DNA from: Desulfosediminicola ganghwensis
Lineage (GTDB): Bacteria > Desulfobacterota > Desulfobulbia > Desulfobulbales > Desulfocapsaceae
Assembly (NCBI RefSeq): GCF_005116675.2
Contig: NZ_CP050699.1
Location: 1,635,001 to 1,699,000 of the forward strand
Length of the DNA: 64,000 bases
Reading direction: 5' to 3'
Shown piece by piece: positions 53,429 through 61,966 of this stretch. The notes below the pieces were generated by a model. The model was not told the origin of the DNA and did no database searches. It worked only from the letters and a program-made list of their open reading frames with translations. The position numbers and the translations under genes were made by a program. Positions within the stretch are counted from its first letter, which is position 1, and every line of letters starts with the position of its first letter.

Positions 53429-55165
53429 ATGCCTGACAGAGCTCTCCGAAAGCTGGTTAACAGCATCTCTTTCCGTATCGCTTTACCATCGTTCTTCACC
53501 ATTCTGCTCTTCATCATAGCCATATTCTTTATTATTCTTCCCGAGCTGGAAAAAAGTTTCATTAGCAGGAAGCAAGAGACAATCAGGGAACTGACGGAAA
53601 CGGTCTGGAGTCTGCTGGAGTCATATTCTGAACGTGAACAGTCGGGCGAGCTGACGAGGGAAGACGCGCAGAACAGAGCCATTTCACGTATCAGAAAATT
53701 ACGATATGGCATTGATAAGAAGGACTACTTCTGGATTAATGACACGTATCCCAGGATGGTTATGCATCCGTACAGGCCGGATTTGGAGGGAAAAGACATT
53801 TCCGATTTCGAAGACCCGAACGGCGTATTCCCTTTCAGAAAATTTGTCGATCTTGTTAATAAAAAAGGCTCGGGATACATAGACTATCTGTGGCAGTGGA
53901 AAGATGATCCGCTCAAGATATCCCCTAAGTCATCCTATGTCATGGGGTTCAAGCCGTGGGGATGGATTATCGGCACCGGCATGTATTTAGATGATGTCCA
54001 CGCGGAAATGGCCGCCATACGCATCAAACTCAAGGTCATATCTGCAGGCATCCTGTTCATTGTCTCATTATTGGCCGCCTATTCGATTCGCCAGACGATG
54101 CTGGCAGACCGGGAGAGGGAAAATATTGCAATAGAGCGGGAACAGCTGCTCGAATCATTGGCGCAGAGTACTGAAAGATTTCGAAACCTGCTGGAGACGA
54201 CCAGCGACTGGATCTGGGAAACCGACAGAAGTGGCAGGTATATTTATTCAAGCCCGCGAGTAAAGGATGTGCTCGGTTACGCACCCGAAGAAACTATCAA
54301 CAAAGACCTGATGGATCTTGCATCTCCCCGTTCATCCGAGGCGTTGTCGCCCCAATATGAAGAGTTGTTGAGGGCTAAAAAGCCGTTCAGCGGCTTTGAG
54401 TGCACTTGTCTTGGCAAAGACGGGCAGGTAGTGGTGTTGGAAAACAATGCAGTGCCTGTTGTAAACGAAGAGCAGGTTCTGCTAGGTTTTCGGGGGATTG
54501 CCAGAGATATAACGGATCGGAAAGTTGCCATGGAAGCATTGAAGAAAAGCCGTGACGACCTGCGTGCCAGCCTTGAGGAAACCGTAGCGTCTCTTGCGTC
54601 AACAGCGGAAAAAAGAGATCCTTATACCGCAGGCCACCAGCTGCGGGTAGACCGTTTAGCATGTGCTATTGCCAAACAACTTGATCTTTCTGAAGATGAG
54701 ATTGAAGGGCTCCACATCGCCGCTTTGCTGCATGATATCGGCAAAATTACCCTGCCTTCCGAATATCTGGCTAAACCAACAGAACTTAGCAAGAAAGAAC
54801 GGGCGATTATCGAGTGCCACCCAGAGGTGGGGTATGAAATACTGAAACCGATTCATTTTCCATGGCCTATAGCGGATATTGTCTATCAGCATCATGAGCA
54901 TCTGGACGGAACAGGCTACCCCCAAGGGTTGATGGATAAAGATATTTTGCTTGAAGCAAAAATTCTGGCTGTTGCCGATGTGGTGGAAGCAATGTCTTCC
55001 CATCGGCCGTATCGGCCATCACTGGGGATCACTAAGGCGTTAGATGAAATTAGGGATGGACGGGGCATTCGGTATCACGCGCCAAGCGTTGACGCCTGCC
55101 TGCACCTGATCCAGGAAAAGAAGATAGAGTTCTGCACAGAAGATTGGTGCCAGATATTTCTTTAA
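53429..55165 (+). CDS. Cache-PAS-HD-GYP signalling protein, probable c-di-GMP phosphodiesterase
   Basis: A 578-residue protein. A transmembrane helix (about 21-40) is followed by a single Cache periplasmic domain (YFWINDTYPRMVMHPY, PKSSYVMGFKPWGWIIGTGMY in part), a second helix (about 203-222), a PAS domain (about 250-370) and an HD-GYP domain with HDIGKITLP, HPEVGYEIL and HHEHLDGTGYPQGL, the catalytic motifs for c-di-GMP hydrolysis. The Cache domain may bind a small organic acid. It is monocistronic. Confidence 0.92.
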   Translation: MPDRALRKLVNSISFRIALPSFFTILLFIIAIFFIILPELEKSFISRKQETIRELTETVWSLLESYSEREQSGELTREDAQNRAISRIRKLRYGIDKKDYFWINDTYPRMVMHPYRPDLEGKDISDFEDPNGVFPFRKFVDLVNKKGSGYIDYLWQWKDDPLKISPKSSYVMGFKPWGWIIGTGMYLDDVHAEMAAIRIKLKVISAGILFIVSLLAAYSIRQTMLADRERENIAIEREQLLESLAQSTERFRNLLETTSDWIWETDRSGRYIYSSPRVKDVLGYAPEETINKDLMDLASPRSSEALSPQYEELLRAKKPFSGFECTCLGKDGQVVVLENNAVPVVNEEQVLLGFRGIARDITDRKVAMEALKKSRDDLRASLEETVASLASTAEKRDPYTAGHQLRVDRLACAIAKQLDLSEDEIEGLHIAALLHDIGKITLPSEYLAKPTELSKKERAIIECHPEVGYEILKPIHFPWPIADIVYQHHEHLDGTGYPQGLMDKDILLEAKILAVADVVEAMSSHRPYRPSLGITKALDEIRDGRGIRYHAPSVDACLHLIQEKKIEFCTEDWCQIFL

Positions 55166-55329
55166 ACCAGCAGCTTACCCATCAGCATGGGTGCCCTTGA
55201 TAGTCAAAGAGAGAGGGGCAGGGTGGATCGAATTCGGCTGTTTCAATTGTCTGTCAGTTTTATTGATTCGCTCTAGATTTTACAGATTTTATTTAACCAA
55301 TACAGGTTATTGAAACTTTTTTGATCATC

Positions 55330-55974
55330 TTATCGGAGGTCGATTCGCTCTTCAATAATCCCCATGTAGCTGCGAATATGTTCTTCGGCAATTCTCCTGC
55401 TTGTCTTTTTGTCGCGTTTTTTGAGTGCATCAAGGAGTAGGCGTTGGCTTTTGAATTGATCGAACATCTGTTCCTTGCTGAAAACAAGGTAATGCCAGAA
55501 TCTGGCACCGACACTCTGGTAGTTACGGAGTAATTTTTCCAACTGTGGGTTCCCTGTGGAGGAATAAATCACATTGTGAAAATCAGATTCATGCTTCAGT
55601 AAGGCTTCACCGTCTACTCCATTTTCAATTTCCAGTGCTGCCACATTTTCAAGGATCCCGGTAAGCGCATGGAGTTCCTCTTCTGTAATCCTCTCTGCTG
55701 CCAGTTCCCCGGCGATTCCTTCGAGACCAATCCGTATTTCAGTTATTTGTTTGAGGAATTTGAAGTCCATCGGGGCAACCCAGGTTCCTGACCGTGGAAT
55801 GCGCTTTATGAGACCCTCGTTCTGGAGTTCTAAAAAAACCTCGCGCAACGGTGTTCGCCCAATTCCATACCGTTCCATAATATCTTTATCTTTCAACAAT
55901 TCGCCGGGGGCGAGTTGTTGAGTAATGATTCGATATTTAAGCCCTTCATATGTTCTTTGCTTGGTCGAGGTCAT
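55330..55974 (-). CDS. GntR/FCD-family regulator divergent from the lyase locus
   Basis: A 214-residue FadR-type regulator. The winged helix contains MERYGIGRTPLREVFLELQNEGL and RSGTWVAPM (first in parts: GIGRTPLREVFLEL). The FCD domain has the usual Asp/His pattern (HESDFHNVIYSSTGNP). It is transcribed away from the eutA-like gene, with 500 bases between them that include a 52-bp palindrome overlapping a promoter; it is the best candidate repressor of that locus. Confidence 0.9.
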   Translation of the reverse strand: MTSTKQRTYEGLKYRIITQQLAPGELLKDKDIMERYGIGRTPLREVFLELQNEGLIKRIPRSGTWVAPMDFKFLKQITEIRIGLEGIAGELAAERITEEELHALTGILENVAALEIENGVDGEALLKHESDFHNVIYSSTGNPQLEKLLRNYQSVGARFWHYLVFSKEQMFDQFKSQRLLLDALKKRDKKTSRRIAEEHIRSYMGIIEERIDLR

Positions 55975-56370
55975 GTGTTCCCTGCTCTGTTGCTATTTCG
56001 ATCTCAGCAGTCTCATCCGAAAACTGACTTCAGGAAAAGAAGGTAAGGCCATTGTAAATGGATGTGGTCCTGAGAATTCCTCATGGATTCCTCAATTAAT
56101 CCGACAAGAATATAATCCAACGAATTAAAAATGAAAACCAACTCATTTTACTCACAGAATTGTGTTCAAATAAAATTCCTGAACCTAACTGTGTATCAAT
56201 GCGAGGTGATATGTCATTAAGAATTGGCCCATTGATTTTTTATTACAACGGATTCGCGAATTTTTCCTGCAACCACTCCATTTCTTTCCCTTTTATTTCT
56301 AAGTGATTGTAACCCATAAGGGACAAAAATGTAATCAGTCAAATTGGCGAATTACAAATATGGAAGGTTT
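55975..56370. other. regulatory spacer upstream of the lyase locus
   Basis: About 400 AT-rich bases with no gene. GTAAT and ATTAC arms occur around 56331-56355. No cobalamin riboswitch was recognised even though the downstream enzyme should need AdoCbl. Confidence 0.35.
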
Positions 56371-56422
56371 TTGTATCTTGACTGCTGGTATATCAGCTAG
56401 TATATCAGTAGTCAGGATACAA
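56371..56422. promoter_or_regulatory. 52-bp palindromic operator overlapping the promoter of the eutA-like gene
   Basis: TTGTATC (56371) and GATACAA (56416) are the outer arms of an extended palindrome centred on AGCT at 56395-56398. Inner mismatches are few. The element contains TTGACT (56378), a 17-base spacer and TATATC (56401), a good sigma-70 promoter reading to the eutA-like ATG at 56476; the opposite strand has a weaker mirror promoter (CTGACT, 17 bases, TATACC). A bound regulator would block RNA polymerase. Confidence 0.75.
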
Positions 56423-56475
56423 AGCCCATTGCCTTAAAACACCCATGAAATCAGCGTGGTTTTGCAGAGAAGAAT

Positions 56476-57960
56476 ATGTCTAGCAGAGAGAAGGAATTTC
56501 ACAAAAACGGCGTAGTCACGATGGTTGGGCTTGATTTCGGCTCAACAACAAGTAGCGCGATGGTGGCTCATGCTCGTGTTGGCCGTAATTCAGTTACTGG
56601 CCGAATGGCTTTCGGTCATCCCGATATCATATACCGCTCTGAACCCGTGTTCACACCTTTTGAAAATGACAGGATCGATGAAATAGCACTGCGGGGCTAT
56701 CTCGACCGCTGGTTGCAAGCAAGTGGTATAAGAATAGATGAACTGTTCTCAGGCGGGGCAATTATCACCGGTCTGGCCACCGAAAAAGCAAATGCAGGCC
56801 GGATCGCTGAACTGGTTAAAGAGCGAGTGGGAGAAGCTATAATCGCAACGGCTTCGGATCCTTGCCTGGAGTCCTGGCTCGCCTTTATGGGCAGCTGTTC
56901 AACTCTTTCCCGCTGTCACAGCGAGCGTGCCATAATCAATCTTGATATCGGAGGTGGCACTACCAATCCGGCTCTTGGTGTAAATGGGAATGTGCTGGCT
57001 GCTGGCTGCTACTTCATCGGAGCCCGTCACTTTCAGTTTGAGCCTGGAACATATCGCCTTACCTCGATCTCCGCTTATGGTCGCGTGCTCCTGGATCACC
57101 TTGGGATTTCCAGAATAGTTGGAGACGATCTGAAGATACCTGAGCGAGACGCGATTCTTGAGTTCTATCGGATAATGCTGGAGGCAATTGTCCGAGGCAC
57201 GGATAAATTACTGGAAAGCCATGCCGCCCGATTACACACTCAGATCCCTCTGCCTACGAAAGAGTTGTCGAGAAAACCTGTAATTACTTTTTCCGGCGGA
57301 GTCGGTGAACTCATTTACAGGCATGCACTTGGCCAGCCTCTTCCCGATACCACCCATTTTGGGGATCTGGGTATAGATCTGGCTCGCTCCATCATGTCCT
57401 CGCCGATCCTTTCCGCGGGTATCTCCAAGCTTGTACCTGAAAACATGGGCAGGGCCACAGTCTATGGACTTGCCATACATAGCACCGAGGTCTCAGGGGC
57501 CACCCTGTTCCTTCCACGAAAAGAGATATTGCCCCTGCAGGATGTGCCCATCGTGGGGCGGATGTCAATGGATGCCGGTGATGAAAAAGTTCGTCAGCTT
57601 ATCAAGATGATAGCTAAAAGCGAGCGTGGGGGGGCGATACAGGTTACCGCTGCTGCTGAAGATGATCAATCTGAAGGAGTTATCAAGGGGCCGTCAGTTG
57701 AAAAAATGGAACGGGTAAAGGCCTTGGGTCAGAGGCTGTATTCTGGCGTAGTGGCTGAAGGGATCACGCCCGATACTCCGCTCATCGTGCTTGTCCCTAA
57801 CAATTGTGGCAAATCGCTGGGAAATTACGCCACTGGCTGGCGACGGCTTTCTGCCAATATCGTGGTGATCGATGAAATTCCTGACAGGAATGCGCACTTC
57901 GTCAATATTGGCCGTAATCGTAATAACATTGTGCCTGTGTCGTTTTACGGGGTGCAGTAA
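56476..57960 (+). CDS. eutA: ethanolamine ammonia-lyase reactivase-like protein (EutA family)
   Basis: A 494-residue ASKHA-fold ATPase. The phosphate-1 motif is VGLDFGSTTSSAMVA (residues 18-32), the phosphate-2 motif NLDIGGGTTNPAL (about 155-167) and the adenosine motif TFSGGVGELIY (about 273-283). EutA reactivates ethanolamine ammonia-lyase by exchanging damaged cobalamin for fresh AdoCbl. It lies 36 bases ahead of the lyase gene, as expected for a reactivase. No microcompartment shell genes are near. Confidence 0.85.
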   Translation: MSSREKEFHKNGVVTMVGLDFGSTTSSAMVAHARVGRNSVTGRMAFGHPDIIYRSEPVFTPFENDRIDEIALRGYLDRWLQASGIRIDELFSGGAIITGLATEKANAGRIAELVKERVGEAIIATASDPCLESWLAFMGSCSTLSRCHSERAIINLDIGGGTTNPALGVNGNVLAAGCYFIGARHFQFEPGTYRLTSISAYGRVLLDHLGISRIVGDDLKIPERDAILEFYRIMLEAIVRGTDKLLESHAARLHTQIPLPTKELSRKPVITFSGGVGELIYRHALGQPLPDTTHFGDLGIDLARSIMSSPILSAGISKLVPENMGRATVYGLAIHSTEVSGATLFLPRKEILPLQDVPIVGRMSMDAGDEKVRQLIKMIAKSERGGAIQVTAAAEDDQSEGVIKGPSVEKMERVKALGQRLYSGVVAEGITPDTPLIVLVPNNCGKSLGNYATGWRRLSANIVVIDEIPDRNAHFVNIGRNRNNIVPVSFYGVQ

Positions 57961-57996
57961 TGCACTCTAAAAAAAAATAAATTTGATAAACGTTTT

Positions 57997-60204
57997 ATGA
58001 AAATTATTAAATCGTTAGAAGACATATTCGTGCCTGCTCCGGGCCCTGATGAGGTATATGCAACCTCCCTCCTCGATCGGCAGTTCAACTTCAAAGGCTT
58101 GAAGAAACTGCTCGGAGCTGCAGACATCAGCAAGGCGGGTGACCGTACCGCAGGGCTTGCAGCCAAAGATGAAATGGAAAGGGAGGCGGCACGCTCAATT
58201 CTCTCAGGTCTTTCCCTGCAACATATTTACGACACGCCCCTGACCGATGGCAGCGGACGGGTCGATAGTGTCATGCGTGCCGGATACGAGATCGACCTTG
58301 AGCTGTTTCGCACGATCGCGACCATGACCGTAGGCCAACTGAAAGATCATCTCCTTGCTTCGGGCGGCGCGGAGGTTGAGCGGCTGGGTAAGGCATTAAC
58401 GCCAGTTATGGCGTCTGCTTTAGCCAAAATAATGGATGTGCATGAGCTTGTCTTCATCCCCAGGAAAATTTCCAAGCCCACCAGGGCACGAACGCTTATT
58501 GGTCTGCCGGGCTGTCTCTCATTCAGGCTTCAGCCGAATCACCCCAAGGATGATCTCGATGCAATTTCTCTCTTGGTCTATACAGATCTCAGTTTAGGCA
58601 TGGGAGACTGTCTGATCGGGGTGAATCCCTCTGAGGGCTCGGTGGATAACGTGAGCAGAATTCTTCATCACCTGGATAAACTTCGGCGAGAAACCGAAGC
58701 GCCGTCTCAGATCTGTGTTCTGGGGCATGTTAAAACTCAGCTGGCGGCTCTCGACCAGGGGGCGCCTGTGGAAATCCTCTTCCAGAGCTTTGCGGGAACG
58801 GAGAGAACACTTACCGAGGAGTTTGATGTCACCGTAGAGTTTATGGATCGGGCGTACGCGATTATGGCGGAGCGTGGTCCTCTTGCGGGTAGAGCAGATC
58901 AGTTCATGTACTTTGAGACCGGACAGGGGAGTGAGATGACCTACCGGAAGCATGACGGTATCGACATGACGACCTGCGAAGCTCTCTGTTATGGACTCTG
59001 CCGTCGCTACGACCCTTTCATGGTCAATAATGCTACAGGCTTTATTGGCCCGGAAACTCATCTGAACGATTTCGAGTTGATGGTATCTACCCTGCAGGAT
59101 CATTTTATGGGAAAAATCCTTGGTCTGCCCATGGGGATAAGCCCAAGCTATACCCTGCACTCACAGTCACATCTGGAAGGGCAGCAGATGGCCGTTCAGC
59201 TGGCGACAGCCGCAGGTGCGAACTTTTTTATGGATGTTTACTTGGGGGCCGATCGCATGCTGGCCCATTTTGTGAACAGTGGCCATGACGACCAGACCAT
59301 GCGGGAGATTTACAATCGGAATCCTGCCCCAGAATTTCTCCGATGGGCGGTTGACCGGGGGATCTTCGAGCAGACTCCTGACGGCAGGGTGACGAGGGGG
59401 CCGAACTGGGGCAATCCCAGGCTGTTCATTTCCTCAGACGCGGAGTTTCAGCGATTGCGGGAATCCCTTCCCAACGCCCCCGGTTTCGACAACGCAGGTC
59501 CTCGTCCCGTCAATGCTGTACAGCGGGTTCTCCGGGCTAACCAGGCTGTAGGGCGAGAGGCTGTGCACAGCGACCTGAGATTTGCCGAATTGGCGTCATT
59601 CAACTTTCGAACCTTGTCCACTTTGGCTGTGGCCAAGGTCGATCATCTGAAAAACCCTGAGCTTGGCTCACGGCTCAGCCCTGAATCTGCTGCAACGCTT
59701 ACCCCAGAGCACCGGGACGTGCAGATTGTCGTAACAGACGGACTCAGCGCAGAGGCGGTTCACCATAATATCTCAGATTTGCTGCCTGTGCTCCAGGATG
59801 GTCTGGCCAGTCGGGATTTTACCATGGGGCAGCCCATACTCGTTCCGTATGGGCGGGTAAAACTGGTCGAGGCATTGGGGGAAGCCCTGAAACCGCAGCT
59901 GCTGATTCTGCTGGTCGGGGAACGCCCAGGTGGAGATGCCCTGTCATCAAGGAGCCTTTCAGCCTATCTGGCTATCAGGCTTGCCGACAGTTCGTCGCTG
60001 CCGGAAGCCATACGCTACAGCGGCAACGCCAGTATCGTATATGAGTACACGCTGATCACCAATATCTATGCTGGAGGGCTTCCTGCGGTTGAGGCGGGAA
60101 GTGTCGTCGCGGAAAAAGCGATGGAAATACTCGAACATCAAGCCGCAGGAAATAGACTGGAAGATATTCTCGCACGGCTCGAGGGAGTTAACGAACACCT
60201 TTGA
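57997..60204 (+). CDS. eutBC: single-chain ethanolamine ammonia-lyase homologue (EutB-EutC fusion)
   Basis: A 735-residue protein joining a EutB-like large-subunit domain (about 1-480) and a EutC-like small-subunit domain (about 495-735; VVTDGLSAEAVHHN, ILLVGERPGGDALSS, ITNIYAGGLPAVEAG). EutB residues R160, Q162, N193 and E287 correspond to Arg177, Gln179, Asn210 and Glu307, but D362, which holds the substrate ammonium, aligns without gaps to Ser382 (MGISPSYTLHS in place of MGCDICYTNHA). The fold and cobalamin mechanism should remain, so the substrate is probably an amino alcohol or diol other than ethanolamine. The ribosome-binding site is weak. The small-subunit N-terminal microcompartment tag is absent because of the fusion. 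Confidence 0.88.
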   Translation: MKIIKSLEDIFVPAPGPDEVYATSLLDRQFNFKGLKKLLGAADISKAGDRTAGLAAKDEMEREAARSILSGLSLQHIYDTPLTDGSGRVDSVMRAGYEIDLELFRTIATMTVGQLKDHLLASGGAEVERLGKALTPVMASALAKIMDVHELVFIPRKISKPTRARTLIGLPGCLSFRLQPNHPKDDLDAISLLVYTDLSLGMGDCLIGVNPSEGSVDNVSRILHHLDKLRRETEAPSQICVLGHVKTQLAALDQGAPVEILFQSFAGTERTLTEEFDVTVEFMDRAYAIMAERGPLAGRADQFMYFETGQGSEMTYRKHDGIDMTTCEALCYGLCRRYDPFMVNNATGFIGPETHLNDFELMVSTLQDHFMGKILGLPMGISPSYTLHSQSHLEGQQMAVQLATAAGANFFMDVYLGADRMLAHFVNSGHDDQTMREIYNRNPAPEFLRWAVDRGIFEQTPDGRVTRGPNWGNPRLFISSDAEFQRLRESLPNAPGFDNAGPRPVNAVQRVLRANQAVGREAVHSDLRFAELASFNFRTLSTLAVAKVDHLKNPELGSRLSPESAATLTPEHRDVQIVVTDGLSAEAVHHNISDLLPVLQDGLASRDFTMGQPILVPYGRVKLVEALGEALKPQLLILLVGERPGGDALSSRSLSAYLAIRLADSSSLPEAIRYSGNASIVYEYTLITNIYAGGLPAVEAGSVVAEKAMEILEHQAAGNRLEDILARLEGVNEHL

Positions 60205-60279
60205 AAGCATATACAACGCTGCTGCCGCTGACGCCGTAGCAATCAATCAACACATCAATCCCCCAAAGGAGGAAAGACC

Positions 60280-61323
60280 ATGATGTACCCTGTCAAACAT
60301 TTCAAGAAGGCCATGTGCACTCTGGTGGCCCTGTCGATGTTCGCGCTGACTGGCCCAGCTGGCGTGGAAGCCGGTTCCGTAAAAATGAAATTTTCTCATC
60401 AGAACAACGTCTATGATGCTGATCAGTTACTGGCCGAGACCTTCAAGCAGCTGCTGGAAGAGCGAACCGACGGTGGGATTAAAGTCGCTATTTATCCGGG
60501 AACCCTGACCACCAGCGAAGAAGAGGCGATGGAATTCGTCAAATCCGGAACTGTCGATGTTGATACCAACTCAGCCGGACACCTTGCAGGATTTTATAAA
60601 GATATTCAATTTCTGCAGCTGCCCTACCTATTCAAAAGTCCAGCCCATTATAAAGTGGCCAGGCAGTCAGGGGTTATCAAAGAGATACTCGCTGAGCTTG
60701 AAAAGGCAACGGGGTTGATTGCTCTCGGTATCTATTCAGACTGTAACGGTTTTGCCATTGCCAGCACCAAGCCGATTAAGAGCATCCAGGATGCGAAGGG
60801 AACAAAACTGCGTTGTATGCAGAATCCTCTCTTTGTGGATATCTACAGCGAGTTCGGGTTTACCGTTACCCCCACAGACTGGGGTGAACTCTACACTTCC
60901 CTGCAGACTGGCCTGGTGGAGGCAGACGACCTCGGCGTGTATTGTAACAACATCTTCAAGATGAGTGAGGTGGTAAGTAATTATGCAATCCTCCGTCAGA
61001 TGTGGACGCAGAAAGTCGTCTTCATCTCTCCAAAGACCTGGGCCAAGCTCTCTGGAGAACAACAGGAGCTGGTACGCTCCGTAGCCAATGATGCGATTGA
61101 ACTCACCGATGCATGGCAATACGCTCGGGAGCAGGAGGCCATCGAAAAGGTACAAGCTGCAGGCGGTACCGTGACATATCCGGATACTGCCCCGTTTAAA
61201 GCGGCTTCTGAGAAAGTTTACGAAAAGTGGTTTGCGAGTAATCCGCACTGGAAAGCCTGGTACGATCAGATCCAGTTTCTTGATCCTGATGCGAGAATGC
61301 CAAAAGCATACGAAATCAAATAG
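60280..61323 (+). CDS. dctP: TRAP transporter substrate-binding protein (DctP type)
   Basis: A 347-residue periplasmic protein with a signal peptide (residues 10-32, ending VEA-G). TSLQTGLVEADDLGVYCNN and PTDWGELYTSLQTG are typical of TRAP DctP. KLRCMQNPLFVDIYSEFG (about residues 170-187) keeps the arginine that pairs with a substrate carboxylate in most TRAP proteins. AGGAGG lies seven bases before the ATG. It follows the lyase gene by 75 bases and precedes the membrane subunits, so it should import the lyase substrate. Confidence 0.9.
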   Translation: MMYPVKHFKKAMCTLVALSMFALTGPAGVEAGSVKMKFSHQNNVYDADQLLAETFKQLLEERTDGGIKVAIYPGTLTTSEEEAMEFVKSGTVDVDTNSAGHLAGFYKDIQFLQLPYLFKSPAHYKVARQSGVIKEILAELEKATGLIALGIYSDCNGFAIASTKPIKSIQDAKGTKLRCMQNPLFVDIYSEFGFTVTPTDWGELYTSLQTGLVEADDLGVYCNNIFKMSEVVSNYAILRQMWTQKVVFISPKTWAKLSGEQQELVRSVANDAIELTDAWQYAREQEAIEKVQAAGGTVTYPDTAPFKAASEKVYEKWFASNPHWKAWYDQIQFLDPDARMPKAYEIK

Positions 61324-61448
61324 TTGATATCATGTAGCAAGCATACTGGTCCTCTCAGGACTTTTGGCTTGGGCAGGGCCGGTATGAATTGCTCATCGGT
61401 GAACCCGGTGGAGTTTGCTGGAAAAAGTTGCCAAGGAAAGAGGGTGAA

Positions 61449-61964
61449 ATGGAAGATATCGAGGTAAAACCTCATACAACTGCAGGAGTAATGGCCCAGA
61501 CTGTTCGAGTGACGAAAGTCGTTACCTGTACATACATTTCAGTTCTGCTGGTTGGAATGGGGCTGGTGCTAGGGGCAAGCATTCTCCTTCGGTTCTTCTT
61601 CGACCAACCCGTAGCCTGGTCCAACACCATAACACGGTATGCCTACATCCATATTGTTCTGCTGGGGGCAGCTGTCTCCTACATGGAGGGTAGCCATGCC
61701 CAGATTGATGTGATTTACCAGTGGGTACCCCGAAAGATGCAGCTTGGTTTTGACCTTGTCCATAATGGTGTGATGCTGTTTCTCTGCTCTGTCCTGACGG
61801 TGATGGGGGCCAAGCACGTTGTAAATATGTGGCAGGTGCACTCGCCTATTATTACTGGTTTTCCAGTGGGTGTTGTGTACCTCGCAGTACCGTTGTGTGC
61901 TGTGGTTATGGTGATATTCATATTCCAGCGATTAGTTGAATTGAAAGATAGGAAAGAGGGTTGA
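61449..61964 (+). CDS. dctQ: TRAP transporter small membrane subunit (DctQ type)
   Basis: A 171-residue protein with four transmembrane helices (about residues 22-46, 58-80, 92-112 and 135-158), typical of TRAP small subunits, including EGSHAQIDVIYQWVP. The ATG at 61449 follows GAGGGTGAA; a longer frame from 61389 is possible but less likely. The stop codon is two bases before the ATG of the large subunit. Confidence 0.88.
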   Translation: MEDIEVKPHTTAGVMAQTVRVTKVVTCTYISVLLVGMGLVLGASILLRFFFDQPVAWSNTITRYAYIHIVLLGAAVSYMEGSHAQIDVIYQWVPRKMQLGFDLVHNGVMLFLCSVLTVMGAKHVVNMWQVHSPIITGFPVGVVYLAVPLCAVVMVIFIFQRLVELKDRKEG

Positions 61965-61966
61965 GC

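Noticed and set aside
55975-56475. Cobalamin riboswitch upstream of the AdoCbl-dependent lyase
   Set aside because: No B12-box-like core was found by eye; the region is dominated by the palindromic operator.
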